A DNA stretch of 64,000 nucleotides from Marchantia polymorpha subsp. ruderalis (Eukaryota; Streptophyta; Marchantiopsida; Marchantiales; Marchantiaceae), in the NCBI GenBank assembly GCA_037833965.1, contig AP031358.1, positions 6,642,001 to 6,706,000 of the forward strand. Reading direction: 5' to 3'. Under the pieces are notes generated by a model that was not told the DNA's origin, searched no databases, and worked only from the letters and a program-made list of their open reading frames with translations. The translations under genes and the position numbers were made by a program. Below are positions 20,604 through 31,523 of the stretch, piece after piece. Numbering within the stretch: the stretch's first letter is position 1; each line of letters starts with the position of its first letter.

Positions 20604-23435
20604 GTGGGACTGGGAAGGAGTGAGACGAGTCACACCGAGGGCATTGTCGACCCTAGTGACTGTCACGAAGTACAACTCAGTCCCGACAAGTGCTTGAAGG
20701 TATCAAGCACAGTGAGAGGAGACGAGCTAAGGAAAGTACAGGCATTCCTTAGCCATTATGTCGACGTCTTCGCCTGGAAGATCGAAGACATGAAGGGGAT
20801 ACCTGCACGGTATGGGGAACACCGTATCGATTTACTGGACGACTCAGTACCCATACGACAGCGCCAGTATCGCCTCAACCCAAAATACTCCTTGCTAGTT
20901 AAGGAGGAGATAGATAAGTACTTGAGTGCTGGTATTATTTACCCAGTGCTCAGCAGTGAATGGGTGTCGCCGATTGTTATCGTACCCAAGAAGTTGACGG
21001 GTAAGATACGAGTGTGTCAGGATTTCCGGAAGTTGAATGCAGCAACACGCAAGGATCATCACCCGTTGTCGTTCACGGATGCCATTCTAGACCATGTCGC
21101 AGGACATGAATGCTATAGCTTCCTGGACGGGTTCTCAGGTTACAATCAGGTGTCTATCCGGGAACAGGACAAGGATAAAACTACGTTCACAACCGACTGG
21201 GGAACTTACGCATACCACAAGATGCCCTTCGGTCTGTGCAACGCGCCTGCCACCTTTCAACGGATGATGACCAATATCTTCCAGGAGCAACTGAGGAAGT
21301 TCCTGGAAATATTCATAGATGACTTCTGTGTCTTTGGGAAGCGGTCTGAACACCTAAGTCACTTGAAGCAGACCTTCGATAAATGTAGAGAGAGCAGTTT
21401 ATCGCTGCATCCCGAGAAGTGCTTTTTCTTTATGACTAGTGGGATCCTGTTGGGTCATCGGGTCTCGGCAGACGGCATTGCGGTGGACATCGAGAAGGTC
21501 AAGGTTATACTCGAGCTTGAGCCACCCACGAATCTAAGAGAGCTGCGAGCATTCCTGGGTCATGTGGGCTACTACCGAAGATTCATACACCTGTATGCAA
21601 TACTGGCGGCGGACCTGACCAAGTTGTTGAAGAAGGACGAGCCTTATGCTTGGGGTGCGAACCAGCAGTCAGCATTTGAGGCTCTTAAAGCGAAACTCAC
21701 GACTGCTCCCGTGCTAAGGAGTCCAGACTGGAATCGACCATTCCATGTTTACGTTGACACATCTGCATTCGCCATCGGTGTAGTACTGAGTCAAAAGGAT
21801 GACAACAAAAAGGACTACCCGATCTATTTCGCGAGCCGACAGCTGTCTCTAGCAGAGCGGAAGTACACCACGACGGAGAGAGAAGCGTTGGGGATGGTGT
21901 ACTCCTGTAAAAAGTTCCGTCACTACCTAATCTGCTACGAGTTTGTGTTCCATGTGGACCACTACGCATTGCAACACCTAGTCAAGAAAGCCGACCTATC
22001 CGGTCGGATCGCCAGGTGGGTGTTGTTGCTACAAGAGTTCACCTACACAGTCCAGACCAGGAAAGGGGTGCACCACGAAAATGCGGATTACTTGTCCCGA
22101 TTATGGACCCAGCCGACAGAGGAGGAATTGGTGGACGATTTTCCAGATGAAGAGTTATTTCAGTTGTCTGCGGGGCATGAGTCCCGCTATGCCGACCTGT
22201 ATCGATATCTGCTAACCCTTCAGTGTCCCGTAGGCATGGATTTGGAACAGCGAACTGTCTTTATTCATAAGGCAGGCCCGTACCAACTCCAGCAGGGGGT
22301 TTTGTTCAAGAAGATGGCAGATGAGCGCTTATGCAGATGCCTGGAGGAATCAGAGGTACCAAGAATAGTGAGTGCGATGCATACAGAGGAGGCGGGTGGA
22401 CACTATGCCACCAGGAACACGGTCACAAAGATTCTAAATGCGGGGTATTGGTGGCCGACCATGTTTAAGGATGTTCTCGATTACATCCGCAAGTGCGACA
22501 GTTGCCAGAGGACGGGGAGACCAACGCCTACAACACGCTGGCCCCTGACTCCCATCATGCCTCTAGCACCTTTCGAAAAGTGGGGCATTGACTTTGTAGG
22601 GCCGATACAACCTGTGACTAGAAGCACACGAAGGCGCTACATTCTGGTAGCAACGGACTACGCCACCAAAATGGTGGAGGCCAGGGCCACCAGAAGGGAT
22701 GATGCTGCCACAGTGGCAGCCTTCTTGTTTGAGTCGATTATCACACGCTACGGATGTCCCTTAGAGCTAGTCAGCGACCGGGGCACGCATTTTCTGAATC
22801 AGATCATCGAAGATCTGACACGGTATTTCCACATCAAGCACCGGAAGACTACTCCATACAATCCCAAGGCGAATGGACTGACGGAGAAGTCCAATGGTCT
22901 GTTGTGTAAAATACTACTCAAGGTCACGGTGAATCACGCTCACGACTGGGATACGAAGCTAGCAGCCGCACTATGGGCGTACCGGACAGCTGAGAAGATC
23001 ACGACCAAACAGACACCATACTTTCTGGTGTATGGGCAACACCCGATCCTCCCGATCGAATTTGAAGTACCCACCCAACGAACGTTGGATTTGCAGAGGA
23101 TGGGCGCAGAGGAGAGTCAGCTCTACAGGTTACAGGAGGTCACGCTGCTGGATGAGAGGAGACGAGACGCCGAAGATCGCACCAGGAAAATCCAGCTCCG
23201 CCGAAAGGAGAGATACGATAAAAAGATCAAACCTGTACTCCTGCAGGCGGGTGATTTGGCATTGCTCTACGACAGCAGGCATGCCAGATTCCCAGGCAAA
23301 CTGCACCTAAGATGGATGGGACCTTACAGGGTTGTCGAAGTCTTCTCGAATGGATCCATCCAACTTGCGGACCTGGCCGGCGATTTGTTAGGCACCCGAG
23401 TGAACGGGTGGCGGTTGAAGAAATACCACATGTGA
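20604..23435 (+). CDS. pol: A1 Pol: RT, RNase H, integrase
   Basis: 943 codons in phase with gag after the leaky UAG. There is no ATG at its start (the first listed codon is GTG), so it is most likely made only as a Gag-Pro-Pol extension. Motifs: RT SFLDGFSGYNQ (Asp 175), MPFGLCNAPATFQ and FIDDFCVFG (Asp 239/240); RNase H VYVDTSAFAIG (385), TEREALG (425-427), VDHYALQ (452), NADYLSR (495); integrase zinc ligands including CDSC (631/634), GIDFVGP (663), LVSDRG (725) and GLTEKSNG (Glu 761), a D,D35E triad. The C-terminus has a GPYRV-type SH3-like fold region but no chromodomain. All catalytic residues are present although gag of the same element is broken. Confidence 0.95.
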   Translation: MGLGRSETSHTEGIVDPSDCHEVQLSPDKCLKVSSTVRGDELRKVQAFLSHYVDVFAWKIEDMKGIPARYGEHRIDLLDDSVPIRQRQYRLNPKYSLLVKEEIDKYLSAGIIYPVLSSEWVSPIVIVPKKLTGKIRVCQDFRKLNAATRKDHHPLSFTDAILDHVAGHECYSFLDGFSGYNQVSIREQDKDKTTFTTDWGTYAYHKMPFGLCNAPATFQRMMTNIFQEQLRKFLEIFIDDFCVFGKRSEHLSHLKQTFDKCRESSLSLHPEKCFFFMTSGILLGHRVSADGIAVDIEKVKVILELEPPTNLRELRAFLGHVGYYRRFIHLYAILAADLTKLLKKDEPYAWGANQQSAFEALKAKLTTAPVLRSPDWNRPFHVYVDTSAFAIGVVLSQKDDNKKDYPIYFASRQLSLAERKYTTTEREALGMVYSCKKFRHYLICYEFVFHVDHYALQHLVKKADLSGRIARWVLLLQEFTYTVQTRKGVHHENADYLSRLWTQPTEEELVDDFPDEELFQLSAGHESRYADLYRYLLTLQCPVGMDLEQRTVFIHKAGPYQLQQGVLFKKMADERLCRCLEESEVPRIVSAMHTEEAGGHYATRNTVTKILNAGYWWPTMFKDVLDYIRKCDSCQRTGRPTPTTRWPLTPIMPLAPFEKWGIDFVGPIQPVTRSTRRRYILVATDYATKMVEARATRRDDAATVAAFLFESIITRYGCPLELVSDRGTHFLNQIIEDLTRYFHIKHRKTTPYNPKANGLTEKSNGLLCKILLKVTVNHAHDWDTKLAAALWAYRTAEKITTKQTPYFLVYGQHPILPIEFEVPTQRTLDLQRMGAEESQLYRLQEVTLLDERRRDAEDRTRKIQLRRKERYDKKIKPVLLQAGDLALLYDSRHARFPGKLHLRWMGPYRVVEVFSNGSIQLADLAGDLLGTRVNGWRLKKYHM

Positions 23436-23456
23436 GTGTTCGCGTGGGCGCTCACA

Positions 23457-23472
23457 ATTGAGGGGGGGAGCA
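23457..23472 (+). other. Polypurine tract of A1
   Basis: TTGAGGGGGGGAGCA directly before TG of the 3' LTR; the plus-strand primer by position and composition. Confidence 0.75.
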
Positions 23473-24716
23473 TGTGGTACCCCACTTTTGGCAATTTTGA
23501 GGAAATTAAAACATTTTTGGAAAACTGTACCCTGGCAGAATTGTAAATAGCCTTCGGTACATCAAAACGGAGTGAATCCGGAAGATCGCGGGGATTCTCG
23601 AGGGATCTTGTAGAATCTAGGATTTGGGGTGCAGCAGTAAGGACAGGCACCACCCTCCCTGCGAGCTCTGCAGTTAGGATCCCTGCGACGCAAGGCGCAA
23701 AACCCGCCTTCGGAGGTTGCGTCCGCGGCGGTAGGGAAATCCTCCATAATTAGGTTAACCCTCGGGCGCCTTGACTGAGTAAGGGTCTTGTTGGAAAGAG
23801 CTCGACGCACTGATTCCAACGAGTCCAAGAACGCTTGGAACGGATGAGGACTTAGGGAGTTATCACTATTGGAAGATACGTAGACGTTCGCCTTCGGCGG
23901 AAGGAGTTCGCCACCGGCGGGAATTCCGCCTACGCGGAAGGGGGAATCAAGTTTTGTCCTATGCGCGGACGAAGGACGTTCGCCTGTGCACAGGCGAAGT
24001 AGGGTTTGGGGAGGCGCGAAGTCCGCCTACGCACAGGCGTTCGCCTGTGCACAGGCGCTTCGGCGTCGGCGGAAAATCCGCCTTGGGCCCTAGAAATGCG
24101 CCTTGTGAGGTAGAAAGTGTACGGCGCCTTCTGCGCCAGCGCGGCGCCGCGGACGAGCAAGGAGCCACCAGAGTAATCAAATCCGTACGGACCATGCGGA
24201 CGGGACGGGTGGATGCGCTCTGGGACGGACGGAGTGCGGCGGCGGAAGCGCCGACGAAGAGACAAGGAACGGACAGACTGGACGGAGACGGCTGACCACG
24301 GTCAACGCCTTCCGCGCCAGCGCGACGCCGCGCACGGAATTCGCCTGCGCACAGGCGAGCGCCTGTGCACAGGAGAATGAAGTTCCGCGCCGGCGGAGAA
24401 TCCGCCGAGGAGTCTGCCTGCGCACAGGCAGGAGTTGAACTTTTGTCCGACATGCGGACACACGCGTCGAGGCAGAAGGGGATTGGCCGAGGGGCGGTAC
24501 GAACAAGTGTACCGCGCAAGGCGGAAAACTCGCCTTCGGCACTACGCTCCCATGTCCGCGGGGTAATACGCTCGCGGAGTTCAAATCCGCCAATTCGAGC
24601 GTGAGAGTTTAATCGGCGACGGCGGAGCGTGAAGCCGCGCGTGAGAGCGGAGACCGTTCCAGCGTAGAGCCGGCGCGGCCATCAAGTGAGACGTTCTCCA
24701 CGAGCAAGAGCCGACC

Positions 24717-27700
24717 ATGACCTTCGACCGGGCGGCGGAGAACGTCCCATTCTTGAATTCGCGATTCCAATCTCTTGTGCGCGCTGCGCGCATCCATCTG
24801 CTGGCTGCTAAACATTCTCGACGTCGCCGCACAGGGGATTTCTTGTTGATTGAGGGAGAAGTGAATGCGCGTGATTTGGAATTGAGGGCGATTAGAGTTT
24901 GCCGAGAGAGAAAGGAGCTCGGGCGGTGCGGAAGTAGAATGAGCGGGCGAGCGAACCCCAGGAACGCAATGACGAGACCGGGCAGATTGCGGATGGTGCC
25001 ACTTCGCCTACCACAGAACGGGCTGCGCGCTTTCGAGGAGCGCTTAATAGCAAGAAAGCTCGATTTCTTGCTATGGGGATGGAACTACATCTGTGCGAAT
25101 ATGGTGCGCGAGTGGCTAGAGCCACAGGGACCACCCTCGCGCGGATTGCGTCCGCATGTTGATCGGTGGACAGTCCAAGATTGGGCGCAGGCGTTGGGAA
25201 GATGTGCCGGCATGCCAGGGCATCTCCTTTTCGACAGTCAGAGCATCAAGGTGACCAAGCAGGAAGAGGCGCAATTTGTGGAGCTGTTCAAGACCGGGAG
25301 GTCTACCAAGAATGGGTACAGGACCCGTCATTACAAGGATCGATTTCGCCGGACTTTGTCCGCGGCGCTGATGCAATTACTGCAGCCACACCGCGCCTGC
25401 TACATCACATTGTGGCAGGTCTCTTTTGTGGAGTGCGTCATCGAGGGAACTCCAATTCACTGGGCGAGCATCCTGCACAGGGTGATGCGACAGCACGCTT
25501 TTGAGGAGAAAGGGGGAACTCTAAACCATCTCTCTCCTTTCCTCATCAATTTTTATCGACAGCGGAATTGTTTGACAGCGGCGGAGCTTGAGCATTTTCC
25601 GCCGTTGTCCGTCGACCATCCCGGGAAGTATGTGCGGGAGAATGAGGTCGACACTGATGCAGAGGAGTCACCGACTTCTACCCCATCAAGGCGGAGGGAC
25701 GAAGGGAGAAACACTCCTGCCGCACGAGTGCCGCGGAAGCGGCGATGGAGAGAAGAGTCCGAAGAGGAGCAGCATCAAGAACCCTCTGCTCCCATTCGAC
25801 CGCGGCCGTTGTACGAGTCATACAGCCGGCCGAAGCAGAAGGCACGCAGACTGGTGTTACCAGCCAACAGTGCGGACACGGCGACGATTGCGACGGAGAA
25901 AGGAAGTGCGTCGCCAGAGGAGCATGAGGAAGCGCGGACGACCGCAGGAGCAACGGACCACGCTGCAGCCTCGACGGGCGAGAGGCCGCCTACGGGCCAA
26001 GGGCCTCCGGAGTTACCACGTGCGTTGCGGACAGATGTTCCGTTTGCGCACAGACGAGACTCCGCGGACGGACGAGCCTCCGCGGACAGGCGATCACAAG
26101 TGGACGTAGATCTACGCTTACGCGTGGGAAGGAGCAGTCCGCCTGTGCACAGGCGCTCGCCTGTGCACAGGTCACCTCCACACGTGCCGCCTGTGCACAG
26201 GCAGGAATCACCCCCGTTCCAACGTAGGAAGGGGAAGGAGCCGGCGGAAGAGCCGCCTACGAGACACCGGCCCTCGGGGCCAGACCCTCCGGCGCACCAC
26301 GCGCCGCAATTTGCGCCTTCGGCGCCAGGGCCTTCGAGCCGCGGAGATACGAGCAGGGAGCGTGCGGAGGCCGCACCATCGGCGGGTAGTCCGCCGATAG
26401 ATGCGCCTTCGGCGGTAGGGCCTATGGGCCAAGGGACAGCAGGCGAGCGGCCCCCGGCCATGTCGCCTTTGGCGGTGGACGTCCGCGGCGCTACGCCTGC
26501 GACGGACAAGGCGCTGGCATTTGCGCCTGCGCACAGGCCAAGCACAGCCCCCACGGACCGATCAAGGGAACAGCAACAGACGGAGGAGCGGAGTGACTGT
26601 CCGCGGGATGAAATTTCGATGCGCGATGCGCAATCAAACCCCGCGCAGCCACCCTCCGCTCGATCGCCTCCGGCGGCGGGCGTCGGCGGCAGAGAGGACA
26701 CGGTAGACGACCAACAAGCGAGCGGCGGGGATGCCGCACGGGCACATTCGCCTACCGCCTTAGACATTTTGGCGAAGAGCAGCGAGGCTGCAGCCGTTCC
26801 TTCGCAGGCAGCACACGTCGACGACGTGCAGCCCCACTCGGGTCAGTCGCCGACGCAATCAATGGCGACTGAAATTCTCCACTCGGATGATGACGACGGA
26901 GGCTCCACCGAAGAAATGTCAGGAGCAGAGGACACCGAGGAGGAGGAGGAGGAAATTGTTGGAGCGCCGGCGGCGGCGCTCTCTGAGCAGGTGATTCCGT
27001 TGCTGAGGTACTTGGATCGCAAAGTCGATAAATACGCCGACCCACTTCAGCCGGGATCTTACATCGAGTTAGTGCGCAGGCGGACTCGCACTAAAGTCCA
27101 CACCAGCAAGCTATTAGCTAGAGTGGACCAGGAGTTGAGGGAATTGAAGGAGAAGCATGCATGCTTGTGGGGTCAGTATAAACTTAATCAGAAATTCTAC
27201 AAGTACTCCGAGAAGGTGAGGGATGAGAAACTGGACGAGCTCACCAAGGAGCAGGTGAAGGTCAAGGAAGCACTAATTTCTGAGCAGGCCCAGAATCGGA
27301 TTTTGTCAGAGGAGCTCGTGCGACAGACGCGGTTGTTGGAACAATGTCAGCTCGCACGGCAGGCGGATGAGGAGTTAATCCGCAGGTTACAGTCAGAGTG
27401 TGGCGAATTGAGAGCGCAACGTGCTGAGGCCGAATCGCAATTAGTGATAATGGAAGAGGATCGCAGGAAGGAGGCAGATCGCACGAAGGTGGAGACGGCG
27501 AGGCGTGTCGCCCACTGTCTCAAGGGCTACGCCCACTGGGAAGTGAAGGCGCAGGAGAAACTCACACTGCGTGAGTTTGAACTGCGCGCAGCCGGGTTGT
27601 TGTCAGGCGACAGTAGGAGTCGGCGGAAGGTAGCAAAGAAGCTCGATGCTTTTCTGTCGAAGGCGCAGGATACCATGTCCGCCCTTGAAGTGGAGGTGTC

Positions 27701-27842
27701 CGCGGCGTTGCAACGATTGGGACTGCGCAGTCGAGCGGAAGATTGGCAGGGTAGGGGGTTAGTGCGCGGCAGTCCGCCGCGCAGGAGACGTAGTACAGGT
27801 TCCGCGGAGTGTAGTGTAGCGTGGTTCCGTGCAGGCGTGTAG
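24717..27842 (+). CDS. ORF3 protein in the A1 3' LTR, intact
   Basis: 1041 codons from ATG 24717 to TAG. The domain plan is that of the copy at 16091-19213. It has one extra residue in the Pro-Val-His-Arg repeat region (around residues 475-495), where the DNA consists of the palindrome CCTGTGCACAGG repeated three times. It ends 36 bases before the TATA box. On genomic RNA it would lie about 1.28 kb downstream of the pol stop codon, so a subgenomic or spliced mRNA, or a promoter in early U3, would be needed. Confidence 0.8.
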   Translation: MTFDRAAENVPFLNSRFQSLVRAARIHLLAAKHSRRRRTGDFLLIEGEVNARDLELRAIRVCRERKELGRCGSRMSGRANPRNAMTRPGRLRMVPLRLPQNGLRAFEERLIARKLDFLLWGWNYICANMVREWLEPQGPPSRGLRPHVDRWTVQDWAQALGRCAGMPGHLLFDSQSIKVTKQEEAQFVELFKTGRSTKNGYRTRHYKDRFRRTLSAALMQLLQPHRACYITLWQVSFVECVIEGTPIHWASILHRVMRQHAFEEKGGTLNHLSPFLINFYRQRNCLTAAELEHFPPLSVDHPGKYVRENEVDTDAEESPTSTPSRRRDEGRNTPAARVPRKRRWREESEEEQHQEPSAPIRPRPLYESYSRPKQKARRLVLPANSADTATIATEKGSASPEEHEEARTTAGATDHAAASTGERPPTGQGPPELPRALRTDVPFAHRRDSADGRASADRRSQVDVDLRLRVGRSSPPVHRRSPVHRSPPHVPPVHRQESPPFQRRKGKEPAEEPPTRHRPSGPDPPAHHAPQFAPSAPGPSSRGDTSRERAEAAPSAGSPPIDAPSAVGPMGQGTAGERPPAMSPLAVDVRGATPATDKALAFAPAHRPSTAPTDRSREQQQTEERSDCPRDEISMRDAQSNPAQPPSARSPPAAGVGGREDTVDDQQASGGDAARAHSPTALDILAKSSEAAAVPSQAAHVDDVQPHSGQSPTQSMATEILHSDDDDGGSTEEMSGAEDTEEEEEEIVGAPAAALSEQVIPLLRYLDRKVDKYADPLQPGSYIELVRRRTRTKVHTSKLLARVDQELRELKEKHACLWGQYKLNQKFYKYSEKVRDEKLDELTKEQVKVKEALISEQAQNRILSEELVRQTRLLEQCQLARQADEELIRRLQSECGELRAQRAEAESQLVIMEEDRRKEADRTKVETARRVAHCLKGYAHWEVKAQEKLTLREFELRAAGLLSGDSRSRRKVAKKLDAFLSKAQDTMSALEVEVSAALQRLGLRSRAEDWQGRGLVRGSPPRRRRSTGSAECSVAWFRAGV

Positions 27843-27878
27843 CGTAGTGGAGTGTAGTGCTAGTTAGGACTTAGAAGG

Positions 27879-27887
27879 TATAAAATA
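27879..27887 (+). promoter_or_regulatory. TATA box of family A LTR (A1 3' LTR)
   Basis: TATAAAATA, conserved in every A LTR here (TATAAAGTA in the oldest copy). It is followed after 3-4 bases by the inverted repeat CCAGGC GTTTT GCCTGG. It marks the U3/R boundary region and puts ORF3 in U3. Confidence 0.7.
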
Positions 27888-28848
27888 GTTCCAGGCGTTT
27901 TGCCTGGGGTTCTTTCCCATCAGAAGTGCAGATCAGGAACCCATTTCCTTTGCGTGTTTGTGTCCTTGAGTTCTGTCACCACGCACGAGGAGTTACAACT
28001 TAGCGTTCCGCATTTTGTAGCTGAAGGCCTTCGGCCGAATGTTCAGAGCTAGTACATTGGTTAGAGACTTGAGTAGTTCGGATCCGTACCTGCGGGTGAC
28101 TGCCGATGCTCAAAGCCAGTGACTAGTTAGATACTTGAACAGTTTCGCCCCTACACCTTCGAGTGTTTCTTTCTGATTGTACTCCCTTGGGATTTTTCCC
28201 CTGAATGCCAAAGTGAAGTTTTGCTACTTCGTGTAAGCCTTGGTTGTAAATTCAGGTTACGCTGCAGCAGGTGCCTTGAGGGTAACCCCTGTAGTATTTC
28301 TGGGAATGACAAGTGCCTGAGAATTCAAACTCTTCAATAGACTGTTGTTGTGTTACTGGAATGTTTCTCAGTGAGTCCTTCAGTGCGGACCTGTGTTCTC
28401 TGCGCGTTTTGTGAGTTGAGAGTGTTGTTCACCGCGTCTGAGTGACTTCGATCCGAAGTAGGCAGTCCAAACCGGGTTTCCTACACTAGTAGCAAGCTAG
28501 TGGAAGTGTTGTAAAAGCCGGAGTTGGAAGTCACTACCCGCAGCTTCGCAGAGTGTACTCTTGAGAGACTTTCCCCCTGAAATCTTGAAGTAGAGGTCCT
28601 AACGGATCTCTGGGTTGTGTTTCTGTAGTTTCAGGTGTGTGTGTGTGTGTTACGCTGCACTGTGCGACCTCCGAGTGCGCTCCGAGTGGACACTTGCAGT
28701 ATTTCTGGGAGTGACAGTCGCCTGAGAATTCAAACTCCTCAATAGTCTGTTAAAACGTGACACTTTGTACCCTGTGTGTTCCTCTGTCCCTGTGGGTTCG
28801 ACCTTTCTACCACTATATTGCAGTTTTAGCCTTTAGTGGGTTATTACA

Positions 28849-29724
28849 GCGCCGGCGGCGGCGCTCTCTGAGCAGGTAATACCGTTGCTGAAGTACTTGG
28901 ATCGCAAATTTGATAAATACGCTGATCCACTCCAGCCGAGATCCTACATCGAATTAGTGCGCAGGCGGACTCGCACTAAAGTCCACACCAGCAAGCTACT
29001 AGCTAGAGTGGACCGGGAGCTGAAGGAATTGAGGGAAAAGCATGCCTGTTTGTGGGGTCAGTACAACCTTGTGCGGAAATCTCACGCCCTCGACAAGATG
29101 AAGAAGGAGAGACTGGAAGAGCTCACCAGGGATGTGGTGAAGACTACGACAGAAATGATTTCTGAGAAAACTCAGAATCAGATTCTGTCAGTGGAGCTCG
29201 TGCGACAGACGCGGTTGTTGGCGGAGTGTTAGCTCGCACGACAGGCGGATGAGGATTTAATCCGCAGGCTACAGTCGGTGTGCGGGGAATTGAGAGCGCA
29301 GCGTGCGGAGGCCGAATCGCAGTTGGTGGTAATTGAAGATGATCGCAGGCGAGAGGCAGATCGCACGAAGGAGGAGATGGCGAGGCGTGTCGCCCACTGT
29401 CTCAAGGGCTACGCCCACTGGGAAGTGGCGGCGCAGGAGAAACTCACACTGCGTGAGTTAGAGCTTCGTGCAGCCGGGTTGTTGACAGGTGACAGTAGGA
29501 GTCGGCGGAAGGTGGCAAAGAAGTTAGACTCTTTTCTGTCGAAGGCGCGGGATACCATGTCCACCCTCGAGGTGGAGGTGTCCGCGGCGTTGCAGCGTTT
29601 AGAACTGCGCAGTCGAGCGGAAGACTGGCAGGGTAGGGAGTTAGTGCGCGGCAGTCCGTCGCGCAGGAGACGAAGCACAGGTTCCGCGGAGTGTAGGGTA
29701 GCGTGGTTCCGTGCAGGCGTGTAG
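28849..29724 (+). pseudogene. ORF3, C-terminal part, with one nonsense codon
   Basis: The coiled-coil half of ORF3 in frame from the A1 junction. A single TAG at 29230-29232 replaces the CAG of other copies; otherwise the frame is open for 291 codons with no frameshift. The region around residues 815-855 has diverged most, while the heptad-rich segments, the KGYAHWE block and the basic tail are kept. The low damage given the sequence divergence suggests selection on the family before this copy died. Confidence 0.8.
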
Positions 29725-30734
29725 CGTAGTGCAGTGTAGTGCTAGTTAGGATTTAGAAGGTATAAAGTAGTTCAAGGCGTTTTGCCTTGGGTTCTTTCCC
29801 AATTTCAGAAGTGCAGATCAGGAACTCATTTTCTCTGCGTGTTTGTGTCCTTAGTTCTGTCACCACGCAAGGGGAGCTACAACTTGGCGTTCCGCATTTT
29901 GTAGCTGGAGGTCTCCGGCCGAATGTTCAGAGCTAGTACATTGGTTAGAGACTTGAGTAGTTCGGATCTACACCTGCGGGTGACTGCCGATGCTCAGAGC
30001 CAATGACTAGTTAGATACTTGAATAGTTTCGCCCCTACACCTTCGAGTGTTTGTTTCTGGTTGTACTCCTTCGGGATTTTTCCCCTGAATGCCAAAGTGA
30101 AGTTTTGTTACTTCGTGTAAGCCTTGGTTGTAAATTCAGGTTACGCTGCAGTAGGTGCCTTCAGGATAACCCCTGTAGTATTTCTGGGAATGACAAGTGC
30201 CTGAGAATTCAAACTCTTCAATAGACTGTTATTGTGTTACTGGAATGTTTCTCAGTGAGTCCTTCAGTGCGGACCTGTGTTCTCTGCGCGTTCTGTGAGT
30301 TGAGAGTGTTGTTCACCGCGTATGAGTGACTTCGATCCGAAGTAGGCAGTCCAAACCGGGTTTCCTACGCTAGCAGCAAGCTAGTGGAAGTGTTGTAAAA
30401 GCCGGAGTTGGGAGTCACTACCCGCAGCTTCGCTGAGGGTACTTTTGAGAGACCTCCCCCCTGTAATCTTGAGTAGAGGTCCTAACAGATCTTTGGGTTG
30501 TGTTTTTGTAGTTTCAGGTGTGTGTGTGTGTGTGTGTTACGCTGCACTGTGCGACCTCCGAGTGCGCTCCGAGTGGACACTTGCAGTATTTCTGGGAGTG
30601 ACAGTCGCCCGAGAATTCAAACTCCTCAATAGTCTGTTAAACGTGACACTTTGTACCCTGTGTGTTCCTCTGTCCCTGTGGGTTTGACCTTTCTACCACT
30701 ATATTACAGTTTTAGCCTTTAGTGGGTTATTACA
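28849..30734 (+). repeat. Older family A LTR remnant, 3' part (A0)
   Basis: Homologous to the 3' 1.9 kb of the A LTR, with many substitutions and small indels, and ending GGGTTATTACA at 30734. The 5' part lies beyond the A1 insertion, outside the window. No primer site or gag follows, so it is either a solo LTR or the 3' LTR of an element to the left. ORF3 sequence, TATA-like TATAAAGTA (29761-29769), both duplicated U5 modules and the GT run are recognisable. Confidence 0.88.
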
Positions 30735-31523
30735 TTATGTGAGTTATCACCTAGTTGATTTTTGATTTTTTCTATTTTATAATGACAGATTTTGTGTTTG
30801 TAGACCCGAACGGTTGCATGATTCTACTATTACTCTTGTGTCATATTCTTCTAGGTATTGTTGATTTTTATGTTCTATGTTACAGCATGAGGCACCAAGA
30901 ACTGAAAGCAATTTTGAAGTACCCTATTCTAGCGGGGTTTAGGATCCTTTCATAAACTCCCAAGTGCAAAATATGGGAGCAAATCAAAATTTTGTTGTTG
31001 AACTTGTCCAAACGATCTATTCTGTGGAAGCCATTACTCAAGCACTCAACTCTAACAACTCATTATTTCAAGAGCGATAGGAGAAATTATTGCTTTTTGA
31101 ATTTTATTTGAAAGTATTAGATAACCTTAGTTCACCAAATATTTTCAAGCATTTAGATGTCATAGTCTATGCAAATAAAGATTTTGAGAGTTAGAAAAAT
31201 AACCTAGTATATGCAGATCAGAACTTTATGAATTAGAAAATCAACCTAATAAGATTAAAAACAACCTTCCGAAGAAACACTTGTATCTTATTGTGAAAAC
31301 AAAGATTATATATTAAAAATTTTCATTTTCAAACCTTAGGGTCAAAGGCTTTTAAATTTTTGTATAACTCAAGCAATTCTATTTTTTTCAATATCACATT
31401 TGTAACAAATTTTCACCCGCATGACATAAAAATTAAAAGATTGTTAAATTCAAGAGATTCTGCTTATTTTATCGTAAAATCTTCTACGAGCGGATCTCAC
31501 TAAAAGTGATATTAGGTACACGT
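30735..31523. other. Intergenic, nothing recognised
   Basis: Mixed to AT-rich DNA after the A0 LTR. Only short open frames occur (for example 30755-30955), with no recognisable motif. TTATG at 30735-30739 would be the right target-duplication copy of A0. Confidence 0.5.

Larger units (their letters stand above)
1763..28848 (+). mobile_element. Family A Ty3/gypsy element A1, with nested insertions
   Basis: This is one LTR retrotransposon after subtracting two insertions. It has a 5' LTR remnant (1763-4444), primer site (4467-4484), gag-pro in three pieces (4531-6167, 14036-15078, 20461-20594), pol (20604-23435), purine tract and 3' LTR (23473-28848). The 5' remnant and the matching part of the 3' LTR (26167-28848) are both 2682 bp. 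By eye I counted about ten substitutions between them and no indels, so the insertion is fairly recent. The base after the element (28849) continues the ORF3 of an older A LTR, so A1 landed inside a relative. The right flank GCGCC is the expected target-duplication copy. Confidence 0.9.
23473..28848 (+). repeat. 3' LTR of A1
   Basis: 5376 bp, TGTGGTACCCC to GGGTTATTACA, with U3 carrying ORF3, TATA at 27879-27887, and R/U5 with a GT run near 28634. It shares subfamily markers (AAAACGGAGTG near the 5' end) with the solo LTR rather than with the array at 39205-63177. Confidence 0.95.
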
